A stretch of 17,345 bases of DNA, taken from SLLG01 sp964403935 (GTDB lineage Bacteria; Verrucomicrobiota; Verrucomicrobiia; Opitutales; Oceanipulchritudinaceae). The number at the start of each line of letters is the position of its first letter. The stretch's first letter is position 1. A program made the translations under genes and the position numbers. Below are positions 1-7,580 of this stretch, piece after piece. The stretch spans positions 1 to 17,345 of the forward strand of contig CAYOIB010000057.1 of NCBI GenBank assembly GCA_964403935.1. Direction: 5' to 3'. The notes below the pieces were generated by a model, which was not told where the DNA came from, did no database searches, and was given only the letters and a program-made list of their open reading frames with translations.

Positions 1-16
1 CAACTTCCGCCGAGTC

Positions 17-52
17 TGAATCTCCATGCCTTGTAAATCTCTTGGAGATTCA
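17..52. repeat. Inverted repeat upstream of the first gene
   Basis: Arms TGAATCTCCA (17-26) and TGGAGATTCA (43-52) are perfect 10-base complements around a 16-base spacer. The hairpin is followed on the plus strand by only a short T-containing stretch, so it is not a textbook terminator. It could end a gene lying left of the window, or be an operator or leader structure. The function is not known from the sequence. Confidence 0.5.
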
Positions 53-95
53 TGGTTTGTCAATAAAATAGACTCTGTGTCTTCTTTATTGATTT

Positions 96-171
96 TTGTT
101 GATTTGAATATGGGGGATAATCGGTTGTTTTTTTGCTCACGCTTGTGAGGTTTGCCCGTAGGGTGTGTTGA
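96..171 (+). promoter_or_regulatory. Possible promoter and 5' leader of the dehydrogenase gene
   Basis: The 171 bases before the first gene are clearly more AT-rich than the genes. GATAAT at 116-121 is one base from the sigma-70 -10 consensus. No good -35 sits 16-18 bases upstream (TTGTTG at 96-101 is too close), so the call is weak. Downstream are a T-run (127-134) and a small hairpin, CTCAC/GTGAG (136-140 and 145-149, loop GCTT). A weak ribosome binding site, TAGGG (159-163), lies 8 bases before the ATG at 172. Confidence 0.3.
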
Positions 172-1062
172 ATGAAAACGAGCAAGAAGGTTGGGTTTGT
201 TGGGGTTGGTCGGATGGGGGCCAATATGGCGCGCCGCTTGGTGGATCAGGGCTATCGCGTGACGGCGGTGTATGATGTGAATCGTGAGTTGGCGGCGGCG
301 CTGGGGTTGGAGGTGGGGTGCCTGGCGGTGTCCACGCTGGCGGAGGTTACGGCGAATGCCGACGTGATTCTCACAGTGGTGCCGGATGACGAGGCGATGC
401 GGCAGATTTTCGGAGCTGGAGAAGACAGTCTTCTCAGGGGGTCGCCGGAAGGCCGGACCTTTATCAATTGTGCCACGGTGACTCCACAGGTTCATCGGGA
501 GGTGGAAGCCTTGTGCGCGGCGAAGGGTGCGGTCAGTTTGGAGGCCTGCATGGCTTCGAGTATCACGCAGGCGCGCGAGGGAACGCTCTACCTGATGATC
601 GGGGGTGCGGAAGCGGTTTTCGAGCAGGTGAAGCCGATTCTGGTGACGCTCAGTTCTTCGATGCGTTACATTGGCACGGCCGGGCGGGCAGCAGAGGTGA
701 AAGCACTCGTCAACATGGTCATGAATATCAATACGGCGGGCCTTGCCGAAGGTCTGGCGTTGGGTGATGCGCTGGGGATCGATCTCACGATGTTGCGGGA
801 GGTCTTCGCGGAGACAGGAGCCGGGAGCCGCGTTCTGCAGACGGACGGAGAGGACATGCAGAATCGGGAACACGATTGTTATTTCTCAGGGGCTCATGCC
901 GCCAAGGACAGCGGGATCGCTGCTGGGCTGGGGGTGGAGCACGGGCTGCATCTTCCGCTGAATGATGCGACTTGTGCGCAGTATGAACGAATGGTGGAGC
1001 GCGGTATCGGCGAGCTGGACAAATCCGGGATTGCAGAACTCACATTCAAGAACCGCAGGTAA
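172..1062 (+). CDS. NAD(P)-dependent beta-hydroxyacid dehydrogenase (3-hydroxyisobutyrate dehydrogenase / tartronate semialdehyde reductase family)
   Basis: This 296-residue protein has the family's usual length. The N-terminal Rossmann fold shows the dinucleotide loop GVGRMG at residues 11-16. The substrate-binding segment around 124-146 ends in AREGTLYLMIGG. The presumed catalytic lysine is K177, in AEVKALVN, followed by the all-helical C-terminal domain. Family members oxidise or reduce 3-hydroxyacids such as 3-hydroxyisobutyrate, tartronate semialdehyde or succinic semialdehyde with NAD(P)H in the cytosol; the substrate cannot be told here. The signature usually written DAPVSGG is replaced by EACMASS (124-130), so a substrate different from the classical enzymes is plausible. 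The gene stands alone, converges on the T2SS operon and ends at a shared terminator. The ATG at 172 is chosen because the Rossmann motif begins only a few residues later. Confidence 0.88.
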   Translation: MKTSKKVGFVGVGRMGANMARRLVDQGYRVTAVYDVNRELAAALGLEVGCLAVSTLAEVTANADVILTVVPDDEAMRQIFGAGEDSLLRGSPEGRTFINCATVTPQVHREVEALCAAKGAVSLEACMASSITQAREGTLYLMIGGAEAVFEQVKPILVTLSSSMRYIGTAGRAAEVKALVNMVMNINTAGLAEGLALGDALGIDLTMLREVFAETGAGSRVLQTDGEDMQNREHDCYFSGAHAAKDSGIAAGLGVEHGLHLPLNDATCAQYERMVERGIGELDKSGIAELTFKNRR

Positions 1063-1066
1063 AATA

Positions 1067-1093
1067 AAAGCCTCCCCGCGGAGGGGAGGCTTT
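1067..1093. terminator. Bidirectional intrinsic terminator between convergent genes
   Basis: AAAGCCTCCCC (1067-1077) and GGGGAGGCTTT (1083-1093) form a perfect 11-base stem with loop GCGGA. On the minus strand the stem is followed by TATTTTA, a reasonable U-tract, so it best serves as terminator of the T2SS operon. On the plus strand it starts four bases after the dehydrogenase stop and ends in TTT only. Position and symmetry fit termination in both directions. Confidence 0.85.
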
Positions 1094-1135
1094 GGGAAAG
1101 AGCTTTTTTCGTCAACTGAGCTGAACGAGCTGAAT

Positions 1136-3481
1136 TTAGCGGTAGCGACGTCTTGCGGGGAGGTGCTTGTCGTCGTCGTTTGTTGAACCCCCTTCGTCGT
1201 CGGCTTTTTTCTTCTCTTCTTCTTCGGTGCGGAAGGTTCCGGTATCGAGGTAGCGCTGGACGTCGTCGCGCGACTCAATGATTTCGAGGCGGGATTGCCC
1301 GTCAATATGAGCTTCCAGAGTGTTGGAGACGATGTGCGGGCGGATGAAGATGAGAAGCTCGGTGCGCTCCTGGTTATCGGCTTTCCGGCGGAAGATGTTG
1401 CCGAGGACGGGGATGTCACCGAGAAGGAATACCCGCGACTCGCTTTCGTTTGTATTCAATTGTTGGAGGCCCCCGAGGACGACAATCTGGCCGTTGCCCA
1501 TACTAACGTAGGATCTCGCTGAACGACTGGTGAAGATCGGATTACCCGCCACACCTGTTCCGGGAAGGAGGTCACTCACGGATTGTTCCACTTCCAGCTG
1601 CACGATGCCGTTTGTTCCGATAAGGGGGGTTACGTTCAGTTCGATGCCGACGGATTCATACTGGACTTCTTGCTGAATGCCGCCCCCGATCTGGTCAGCC
1701 CGATCGGTCTGCCTTGTGATGATCGGTATTCTGCGGACGATCGAGATATTTGCTTCTCGGTTATGGGTCGTAACAATCGTCGGGGCCGAGAGAACTTGGA
1801 CGTTTCCGCTGGTCCGGCCCTGCCGGAGAATCAGGTCCATGGAGAACTGGCCGGGGCCGAGAATAACAGGTGAGATTTCGGCACTTGATTCGTCGAATAT
1901 AGGGCGCAGAATCGTGTTGGGGCCACCAATATCGGTAATGACCGGGGCAACTTGTCCATCCACCACACTGTATCCGGCGGTCACCCCGGTCGTAATTCCG
2001 AAGGCATCGAGTCCCCGGACATAGCCCTTTGTCAGGGTTACTTCTGTAATGATAACTTCGATACGGACCTGTGCGAGGACGATATCGATTTCCCGGACGA
2101 GGGACTCGAGGAAGCGGAGGTCGCTGGCGGTGCCGGAAGCGACAATCGCGTTGGCGCGTTCATCGGCGACGAGGGTCATGAGGTCACTGAACTGAAGGGC
2201 GGCGCCTTCACCGCGGACTCCCGAGGGCTGCGCGGTGGCCTGCGCGGGTTGTTGCTGAGCACGTGGAGCCTGCGCCGGGCGCGTACGTTGAGCTGCGGGT
2301 TGGGCAGCGTCGCGTGACTGCTTCTGGCCCGAGACGACCTGCTCGATCAAGCTGACGACATCCTGCGCCTGGGCATGCTGGATGGTGAAGACACGGGTGG
2401 ATGTAAGGGGCGCGACGTCGATATCAAGGCGTGTGATCAGGTTTCCGATCAGGTCTTTGTTTCCCCGGTGGGTGAAGACGAGGATCTGATTGCTGCGCTC
2501 ATCGGCATCAAAGGTGGTGTTGCCTTCGAGTTGGTGGCGGAGGGGCCCGGCCTGAACTTGCTGGAGTCGCTGAAGGGCTTCCTGGGCGGGGATGTTGTTT
2601 AATTGATAGAAGAGAATCTCACTCCGGACAGCGCTGGGTGCGTCGATGACTTGAAGGAGGCGTTCGAGGCGCTGGAGGTTGATGAGCGCGTCGGTTACGA
2701 GGAGCATGTTGCTCTTGTCGAAGGCGATGGGGGCTCCCTGGGACATGAGTGGCTGGATGAGCTGGACGGCCTCAGGGGCGGAGAGAAAGTCGAGTTGAAT
2801 GAGGTATTCGTAGAGCTTCTGGCTGGGAACGGCATTGAGGGTGGTTCCCTCCCAGCGGGGGGCTACCTGGTTGTTGACGACGGCGGCGGGGACTGCCTTG
2901 AGGAACTGCTCACCGACCTCGGTAATGGCAATGCCGTTCAGGGCGAGGAGCGACTCAATGGCGAGGATCGCATCGCGGCGCGTCATGGCCTGTTGGCTGA
3001 AGAACGTGATGTTCACCCCGGGCAGGTTTTGTTGTCGGAGAATAGGTTTGCGGGTGAAGTTCTCGAGCATCTCGATCACTTCGTTTGTACCCATTCCGGG
3101 AATACGAATGAGCCCCACGCTTTCGCGCATACGGGGATCTGTTTCATCGACAAGGTTTGCCCGTTGTTCAACAGCGGCTGAGGTCTCCACCTCTTGGGCA
3201 CTTGGCGGCTCCGACCTTGGGGTGTCCTCTGTCATCGTTGGCCGGGCGGGCGGTGGCGGTGGCGGGCGGAGGTTTCGCGGCGGTGGCGGCGGTGTGAAAT
3301 TCGGTGGGCCGGAAGGCGGGGCTCCAAACGGAGGAGCGGCCTGTTCTTGGGGCGCGTCTTCCTCTGGTTCGATCGCCTGGGCGAAGGACAAGGGCGAAAG
3401 GATCAGGAGCCCGCCAAGAAGAATGAACAGGGAGAGGCGAGGGCGGAGGCTCAAGCGGTTGAAATCGGGCGACTGGGGCAT
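1136..3481 (-). CDS. gspD: Type II secretion system outer-membrane secretin GspD
   Basis: The 781-residue protein forms the multimeric outer-membrane channel through which folded proteins leave the periplasm. A signal peptide ends near residue 36 (hydrophobic core, then FAQA). A very proline-rich stretch follows at about 45-85. N0 and N1/N2 ring domains lie at about 125-355. An N3 domain is interrupted by a Gln/Ala/Pro-rich linker at about 385-428. The secretin domain runs from about 470 to 710, beginning RIEVIITEVTL and carrying the hallmark VLGGL and GDIPVLGNIFRRK (near 688-700) and LLIFIRPHIV. The charged tail has no recognisable pilotin-binding domain. It is last in the gsp operon, 12 bases after gspM. 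No Shine-Dalgarno precedes the ATG; the upstream bases are AT-rich (ATTAATTAAT). A secretin of a type IV pilus is the alternative, but the gspH-M neighbours make T2SS much more likely. Confidence 0.93.
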   Translation of the reverse strand: MPQSPDFNRLSLRPRLSLFILLGGLLILSPLSFAQAIEPEEDAPQEQAAPPFGAPPSGPPNFTPPPPPRNLRPPPPPPARPTMTEDTPRSEPPSAQEVETSAAVEQRANLVDETDPRMRESVGLIRIPGMGTNEVIEMLENFTRKPILRQQNLPGVNITFFSQQAMTRRDAILAIESLLALNGIAITEVGEQFLKAVPAAVVNNQVAPRWEGTTLNAVPSQKLYEYLIQLDFLSAPEAVQLIQPLMSQGAPIAFDKSNMLLVTDALINLQRLERLLQVIDAPSAVRSEILFYQLNNIPAQEALQRLQQVQAGPLRHQLEGNTTFDADERSNQILVFTHRGNKDLIGNLITRLDIDVAPLTSTRVFTIQHAQAQDVVSLIEQVVSGQKQSRDAAQPAAQRTRPAQAPRAQQQPAQATAQPSGVRGEGAALQFSDLMTLVADERANAIVASGTASDLRFLESLVREIDIVLAQVRIEVIITEVTLTKGYVRGLDAFGITTGVTAGYSVVDGQVAPVITDIGGPNTILRPIFDESSAEISPVILGPGQFSMDLILRQGRTSGNVQVLSAPTIVTTHNREANISIVRRIPIITRQTDRADQIGGGIQQEVQYESVGIELNVTPLIGTNGIVQLEVEQSVSDLLPGTGVAGNPIFTSRSARSYVSMGNGQIVVLGGLQQLNTNESESRVFLLGDIPVLGNIFRRKADNQERTELLIFIRPHIVSNTLEAHIDGQSRLEIIESRDDVQRYLDTGTFRTEEEEKKKADDEGGSTNDDDKHLPARRRYR

Positions 3482-3493
3482 GATTAATTAATA

Positions 3494-4030
3494 TCAGTTG
3501 AGGGCAGCCTGCTTGAGCTCGAACGAGGAGAGCTCGAAGGTGGCATCAAGCAGGCGCGGATCCCGCTGTTGGGCGGTGATCTGAAAGGTGGTCAAAGTGA
3601 TGTAGGGAGACTCCTCCTTGAGTTTGGAATCGAGTTCGATCAGTCTTTCGATGTTCGCCTGGCGGATGGCCAGGCGGACGGAGTGATAGCTGAAAATGTC
3701 GGTCTCCTGGGTATCCGGGCTGGAAATGGTAAAGCTGACGCCCGTTTCGCGGGCGAGGTTGTCGAGCCGCTCTGAGAGCTGGGAGGCCGTGAGGGTGCGG
3801 CGTGGATCCAAGCCAGCGCGCGCTTGCTGGAGCTCGTTCTCGGCGGCATCTGCTTGGGAAAGCGTGCGTTCAAACTCCTCTACGCGCGTTTTCTGAATGC
3901 GATAAACGACACGCTCGGAGCGGAAATTGCTCCAGAGGAAGAAGAACCAAAAGATGAGAAGGGTCCAGATGAAGGCGGCGAGGAGAACCCGCTCGCGAAG
4001 GGAAATGGCGCTGAAAAGGCTGCGGAGCAT
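3494..4030 (-). CDS. gspM: GspM-like T2SS inner-membrane platform protein
   Basis: The 178-residue bitopic protein has a short cytoplasmic N-terminus, one membrane helix at about residues 13-33 (rich in Leu, Ile, Phe, Trp), a coiled-coil-like segment (about 40-75) and a periplasmic domain with alternating hydrophobic strands. This is the architecture of GspM and PilO proteins, which pair with GspL or PilN in the assembly platform. Sequence identity is too low for family assignment by motif alone. The call rests on size, topology and position directly after the gspL-like gene (three bases between stop and ATG) and before gspD. A PilO-type name would be equally defensible. Confidence 0.72.
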   Translation of the reverse strand: MLRSLFSAISLRERVLLAAFIWTLLIFWFFFLWSNFRSERVVYRIQKTRVEEFERTLSQADAAENELQQARAGLDPRRTLTASQLSERLDNLARETGVSFTISSPDTQETDIFSYHSVRLAIRQANIERLIELDSKLKEESPYITLTTFQITAQQRDPRLLDATFELSSFELKQAALN

Positions 4031-4033
4031 GGT

Positions 4034-5272
4034 TCAGGGAGTTGGGCTCGATTCAGTGGAGGCGAGGTCGGCCTGGGCACCCGCTGTGGTGTGCGGCACT
4101 TCATTGAAGCGAATGAGCAGGTCGAAGCGGGTTTGTCCGTCTCGGGTTTCGACGATGTTCTCGACCTCCGCGACGAAGGGAAGTTGGCGGATGCTATCGG
4201 CGTAGGCATTGACCGGAGCGACGGCGGCGGAAAACCCTTCGATGCGGAGCTCGTTGAAAGTGGTCGCGCGGGTGCGGGTAAAGTAGACGGACTGCGGCCG
4301 CACTTCGTTGATCAATTCGAGCATGCGGAAGGGGGCGAGGTCCTGTTCCGTGCTTTGAGTGATGCGGGCGGCAAGTGCCCAGGTGTCGTTGATGCGTTGG
4401 ACCTTGGGTTGAAGCTCCACGATGTGCTCCGCCCGGCTCCGGTTATAGATGCCGAGTCCGAGATTGATCCCTTGCAGCAAGAGGAGGAAGGCAAGGAAGA
4501 ACCCGGCGGCAGCGGTTGCCTTGAAAATAGAGCGGGAGATCCGCCGATCCTTGCGTTCTGCGGCGCACCATTCGGGCGAACGGATGTCGGCTGCCCAGAC
4601 GGCTTCAAGATCGAGGGGAAAGACGTGTGACTTCGGGGGGGTGTCCGCTGTCTCATCTGTGTCCGGGAGAAGGCGGCGGTGAAAACAGATCAGCTTCCGT
4701 TCGCCTTCAACGAGGATGCCCGCACCGACGAAGACACCTTCCTCTACGGTCCAGCCCTCTTCTGCGGGCACGGCTTTCGCGAGTTTGTCACGCGCTTCCA
4801 GGACAGCTTTGTCCGAGAGGAATTCATCATGCACACGGCGGGAGGAAACGCGGGCTGGGATCGATTCGCCTGGCTCGAAATAAATCGCGGTGACGGCGGT
4901 GTTTTCGCTGACAAAGCGGACGGTGCGGCGGGTAAAGGTAGGACCAATAGCCGTGAGGAAACCTGGAAAGGCGTGAAAGTAATCCTTGATTTTCTCTATC
5001 CCGAGCTTCGTCAATCGGGCGTGTGGAGCGGCATAGACAAAGGCCTGATGCGTTTTCTCCTCAAAAAGGAAGCCCCAGTGGAGGTGGTCCATTGGAAAGG
5101 GGGAAACACCTTCTAGCAGGAGCTCGATGGTCCCACTCCGCTCGGCGGGGGGGATGTCGGCGGGCAGATCAAAGCGATGGCCGTAGAAGGTATCCGCCGG
5201 CACGAGCAGCACCCGGCGCTCGGGTATGCGGGCGCGGAGCTGACTGGTCCATTTTTCCAAGGCCTGTCTCAT
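4034..5272 (-). CDS. gspL: GspL-like T2SS inner-membrane platform protein
   Basis: The 412-residue protein has a cytoplasmic domain (1-250), a single membrane helix at about 253-275 (AGFFLAFLLLLQGINLGLG) and a periplasmic domain (276-412). This is the layout of GspL, which links the secretion ATPase GspE to the pseudopilus and partners GspM. The cytoplasmic part looks like a diverged actin-like fold (start RRVLLVPADTFYGHRF), without the ATP-binding motifs of true actins. The periplasmic part resembles the PilN/GspL ferredoxin-like region. No Shine-Dalgarno is visible before the ATG at 5272. Instead that ATG overlaps (ATGA) the stop of a 16-codon mini-ORF that begins inside the gspK stop, suggesting coupled translation. 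Confidence 0.75.
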   Translation of the reverse strand: MRQALEKWTSQLRARIPERRVLLVPADTFYGHRFDLPADIPPAERSGTIELLLEGVSPFPMDHLHWGFLFEEKTHQAFVYAAPHARLTKLGIEKIKDYFHAFPGFLTAIGPTFTRRTVRFVSENTAVTAIYFEPGESIPARVSSRRVHDEFLSDKAVLEARDKLAKAVPAEEGWTVEEGVFVGAGILVEGERKLICFHRRLLPDTDETADTPPKSHVFPLDLEAVWAADIRSPEWCAAERKDRRISRSIFKATAAAGFFLAFLLLLQGINLGLGIYNRSRAEHIVELQPKVQRINDTWALAARITQSTEQDLAPFRMLELINEVRPQSVYFTRTRATTFNELRIEGFSAAVAPVNAYADSIRQLPFVAEVENIVETRDGQTRFDLLIRFNEVPHTTAGAQADLASTESSPTP

Positions 5273-5319
5273 TTGTAGGGCAAAGGCGTATTGCAGGAGG
5301 GGTCGCTGATGCTGTCCAT
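5269..5319 (-). CDS. Possible 16-codon bridging mini-ORF between gspK and gspL
   Basis: The ATG at 5319-5317 overlaps the gspK stop as TAATG. The frame reads MDSISDPSCNTPLPYK and stops at a TGA that overlaps the gspL start as ATGA. It therefore tiles the 46 bases between the two genes exactly. The peptide has no recognisable motif. The likeliest role, if it is translated at all, is to pass ribosomes from gspK to gspL, because gspL has no visible ribosome binding site. Chance is a real alternative at this length. Confidence 0.3.
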   Translation of the reverse strand: MDSISDPSCNTPLPYK

Positions 5320-6464
5320 TACATTTTCCGGTTCTCGGTCAGGCGCATGATCTCGAAGGGATAGCCGAGTTTACTCGCTTCGCCCTGTGACGTCCGCGCA
5401 CTTCCCCGGGGGTCGGTTTCTCCACGGGTCCGGGGGCCGGGAGCGGTGTTGCGGGCGATGTTATCGGAAGCCTGCCCGGCCCCTGGATCAGACCCTCGCC
5501 AGCGCACGAGGGTGGTGAGGAGAAAGCGTGCTTCGCCGCGGCGTGCCTCCACTTCGATTCGCAGCATGGAAGCCGTCACGCCGACAAGCTGGCTCTCGCT
5601 GAGGAAAAAGAGTGCGTCGCGTGAGCGGATCGGGCGATCATTGGTTGTTCCCGCAATGCCATCCTGGCCCGCGCGATGGGTCTCGATGGCGATGGCATCG
5701 ATCACTCCCAGCTCGTGGAGGACGGTAAGAACCTCGGAGCTCGCTGTATTGACGTTAACGGAGTCCTCATTATCGAGGGAGAAGAGGCTGCGAAAGCGAC
5801 TGAGCTCGGGGAGCGGGAGACCGTCCTCGTCCCAGAAATGGTCCTTCCACTCGGCGACAAGCTCGAGTTCATCCCACGTGCGGAGCGGGGCATTGCGCGG
5901 CCGATAGGGGGGCCTCATGCGCAGGTAGTCTTCGCCATCAACGCCGGAGGCTCCCCGGGCGAGGTCGTCTTCATCCATCCAGTCCAGGAGCGTATTGGCG
6001 AGCTTTTGTCCCGAGGACTGATCAAAGCCCAGGAGCTTGAAGGCCTGGCTCAGTGTTTCGTATTCCACGGTCCGCAGGGGGAGGCGAGCGCTCTCGTCGA
6101 TCACGCGGACGGTTGTGGTGATGCCGTCGCTCTCCGGGAGATTGATGTACTGGGCGGGATTGCCCCAGCCCTCGATGGGATTGTGCAGGCCCCCGTCGAT
6201 CTCGCGGAAGGCATTGATCACAGCGAGGGAGGCTTCCATGGTTGAGAAGGCGTGGGAACGGAGGTCGTCGCGGTGTTGGAAGAGGCCGGAGTAGCGAATC
6301 TTCGAAATGGCTTCCTTCTGAAAGGCGAGGACGATGAAGGAGAACAGGACGACAAAGGCCAGAACCGCGACGACGATGCTGCCTCCCTTATCCGAGAGGC
6401 GGCGGGTCGATCGCTGGGTGTGCCTGGCGTGCGCGCAGGCTGTGGGATCAGAAGAGGGGGACAT
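5319..6464 (-). CDS. gspK: T2SS minor pseudopilin GspK
   Basis: The protein is about 381 residues, the usual large size for GspK, which caps the pseudopilus tip with GspI and GspJ. The N-terminus has a charged leader, then GG at 27-28 and a long hydrophobic helix (SIVVAVLAFVVLFSFIVLAF). The mature residue 5 is not Glu, which is normal for GspK and distinguishes it from the other pilins. The GspK core follows, with LLDWMDEDD, then a helix-hairpin-helix-like stretch containing VNVNTASSEVL. The ATG at 6464 is preferred. It overlaps the end of gspJ by 17 bases, whereas an earlier ATG at 6560 would add 32 Ser/Thr-rich residues inside gspJ. The stop overlaps the next ATG (TAATG). The Pro/Gly-rich C-terminal tail looks disordered. 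Confidence 0.88.
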   Translation of the reverse strand: MSPSSDPTACAHARHTQRSTRRLSDKGGSIVVAVLAFVVLFSFIVLAFQKEAISKIRYSGLFQHRDDLRSHAFSTMEASLAVINAFREIDGGLHNPIEGWGNPAQYINLPESDGITTTVRVIDESARLPLRTVEYETLSQAFKLLGFDQSSGQKLANTLLDWMDEDDLARGASGVDGEDYLRMRPPYRPRNAPLRTWDELELVAEWKDHFWDEDGLPLPELSRFRSLFSLDNEDSVNVNTASSEVLTVLHELGVIDAIAIETHRAGQDGIAGTTNDRPIRSRDALFFLSESQLVGVTASMLRIEVEARRGEARFLLTTLVRWRGSDPGAGQASDNIARNTAPGPRTRGETDPRGSARTSQGEASKLGYPFEIMRLTENRKM

Positions 6465-7104
6465 CGCGGTTGCTCTGTGGCAGAAAGACGTTTCGGACGG
6501 TGGACTCGTCTTCGTATTCAAAGTGAAGACGCAGGAACTGGGGGAGGAGGTAGGCGTCATCGTTATCTTCCAGCGGACGTTCCACGGTATCCCACTGGTC
6601 GGTTTCTGCGTCGTAGTAGCAGTACTCGATCCGCTTCACCCATTCCGAGAGGCGCGTTCGAAAAAGATCGTCCACACGCTCGAACTCCTCCTGCAACTCC
6701 GAGTACCAAAGGAATGACAAGCCATCGCGGGAATCGAAGTGCAGGTAGCAGACGACATCGGGCAGACGAATACCTTCGCGGACAAAGAGTGGGGGTGCCT
6801 CCGTTTGCCGAAACATCAGGAGCGGAGGCTGGAATTCGCTCCAGTCGGGGGGGCGGGCCCACTGGACAGGGAAGGACTCGGCGCCTTCTTCGGGTGCGGG
6901 TTGGGATTGGGCCAGCGCGGTATTCAGAAACATGGCCACGCCCTCCGCATGCTGCTCGAAGAAATCGTGCTCGGTGTCGTCAAGCCAGATCTGGCTGAGG
7001 GCAAAGATGTGGAACGAGAGGGCGGTCATGACCGTGCCGACGATGGCGAGCGTCAATAGCATCTCGATCAGGGTGAACCCCGTGTTGTTTTTGTTGGGGC
7101 TCAT
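6448..7104 (-). CDS. gspJ: T2SS minor pseudopilin GspJ
   Basis: This 218-residue prepilin-like protein has a short basic leader, the cleavage site G9/F10 in NTGFTLIEML with Glu at mature position 5, and a 20-residue hydrophobic helix. The globular periplasmic domain is acidic and aromatic-rich. It is longer than GspH or GspI, as GspJ usually is, and sits between gspI and gspK in the canonical I-J-K order. The start shares one base with the gspI stop (TAATG), so translation is probably coupled. GspJ, I and K form the pseudopilus tip complex. Processing needs a prepilin peptidase (GspO/PilD), which is not in the window. Confidence 0.85.
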   Translation of the reverse strand: MSPNKNNTGFTLIEMLLTLAIVGTVMTALSFHIFALSQIWLDDTEHDFFEQHAEGVAMFLNTALAQSQPAPEEGAESFPVQWARPPDWSEFQPPLLMFRQTEAPPLFVREGIRLPDVVCYLHFDSRDGLSFLWYSELQEEFERVDDLFRTRLSEWVKRIEYCYYDAETDQWDTVERPLEDNDDAYLLPQFLRLHFEYEDESTVRNVFLPQSNRDVPLF

Positions 7105-7580
7105 TACCAGTCGTATTGCATGCGCCGCACCTCGACCTGATCCTTGAAATCGGCGAGAAGGCTGGAGCGATCCACCGGATTCGACCAGGTGGGGCGAAGG
7201 AGGTAAATGACCTCTTCGTGCTCGGTCGGTCCAGATCGGTCCGGCGATGTGGGGAAGGCGACTCTGAGGCGGACGCGAAAGAGATCGGGAATGGCTGTTT
7301 CTTCGACTTCACCGCTCCAGTCGGCGCGACCCCGGTCCAGCGTCTCGATTGAATCCCCGCGTTCAAACTCATCCAGATCGGTTACCTGGATGGCAATGCT
7401 GCGCACGAAGCGAACGTCCGCTTGAAGGTCAGCTTCGATACTCATCATCCGCAAGGCGGTGAGGGTATTGGCAAAGGTATTGGTGAGGACGACGAAAGCG
7501 ACTCCGGCGATGGCGAGAGCGATGAGGGCTTCGATGAGAGAAAACCCGGAAGCGGCCGTTCGGTGATGAGGTATCATCAT
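7104..7580 (-). CDS. gspI: T2SS minor pseudopilin GspI
   Basis: The 158-residue protein has the prepilin cleavage motif SGFSLIEAL (G12/F13, Glu at mature position 5), a hydrophobic helix to about residue 35 and a small beta-rich domain. Size and position after gspH and before gspJ indicate GspI, which nucleates the tip complex with GspJ and GspK. The start is an ATG doublet (7580-7575). The first ATG overlaps the gspH stop as ATGA, making translational coupling likely. There is no independent Shine-Dalgarno. The assignment among pilin classes rests on order and length, since the globular parts are poorly conserved. Confidence 0.83.
   Translation of the reverse strand: MMIPHHRTAASGFSLIEALIALAIAGVAFVVLTNTFANTLTALRMMSIEADLQADVRFVRSIAIQVTDLDEFERGDSIETLDRGRADWSGEVEETAIPDLFRVRLRVAFPTSPDRSGPTEHEEVIYLLRPTWSNPVDRSSLLADFKDQVEVRRMQYDW

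Noticed and set aside
2603..3181. 192-codon plus-strand ORF opposite gspD
   Set aside because: It is the acidic reverse-strand shadow of the secretin N-domains, with no motif and no ribosome site.
3824..4630. 268-codon plus-strand ORF opposite gspM and gspL
   Set aside because: It is antisense to membrane-platform genes in a consistent operon; its composition (Gly, Glu, Asp-rich) is what the reverse complement of such genes produces.
6465..6560. N-terminal extension of gspK to an ATG at 6560
   Set aside because: The extra 32 residues overlap gspJ coding sequence, are Ser/Thr-rich and would put an unlikely long leader before the pilin-like helix; the ATG at 6464 gives a normal short overlap.
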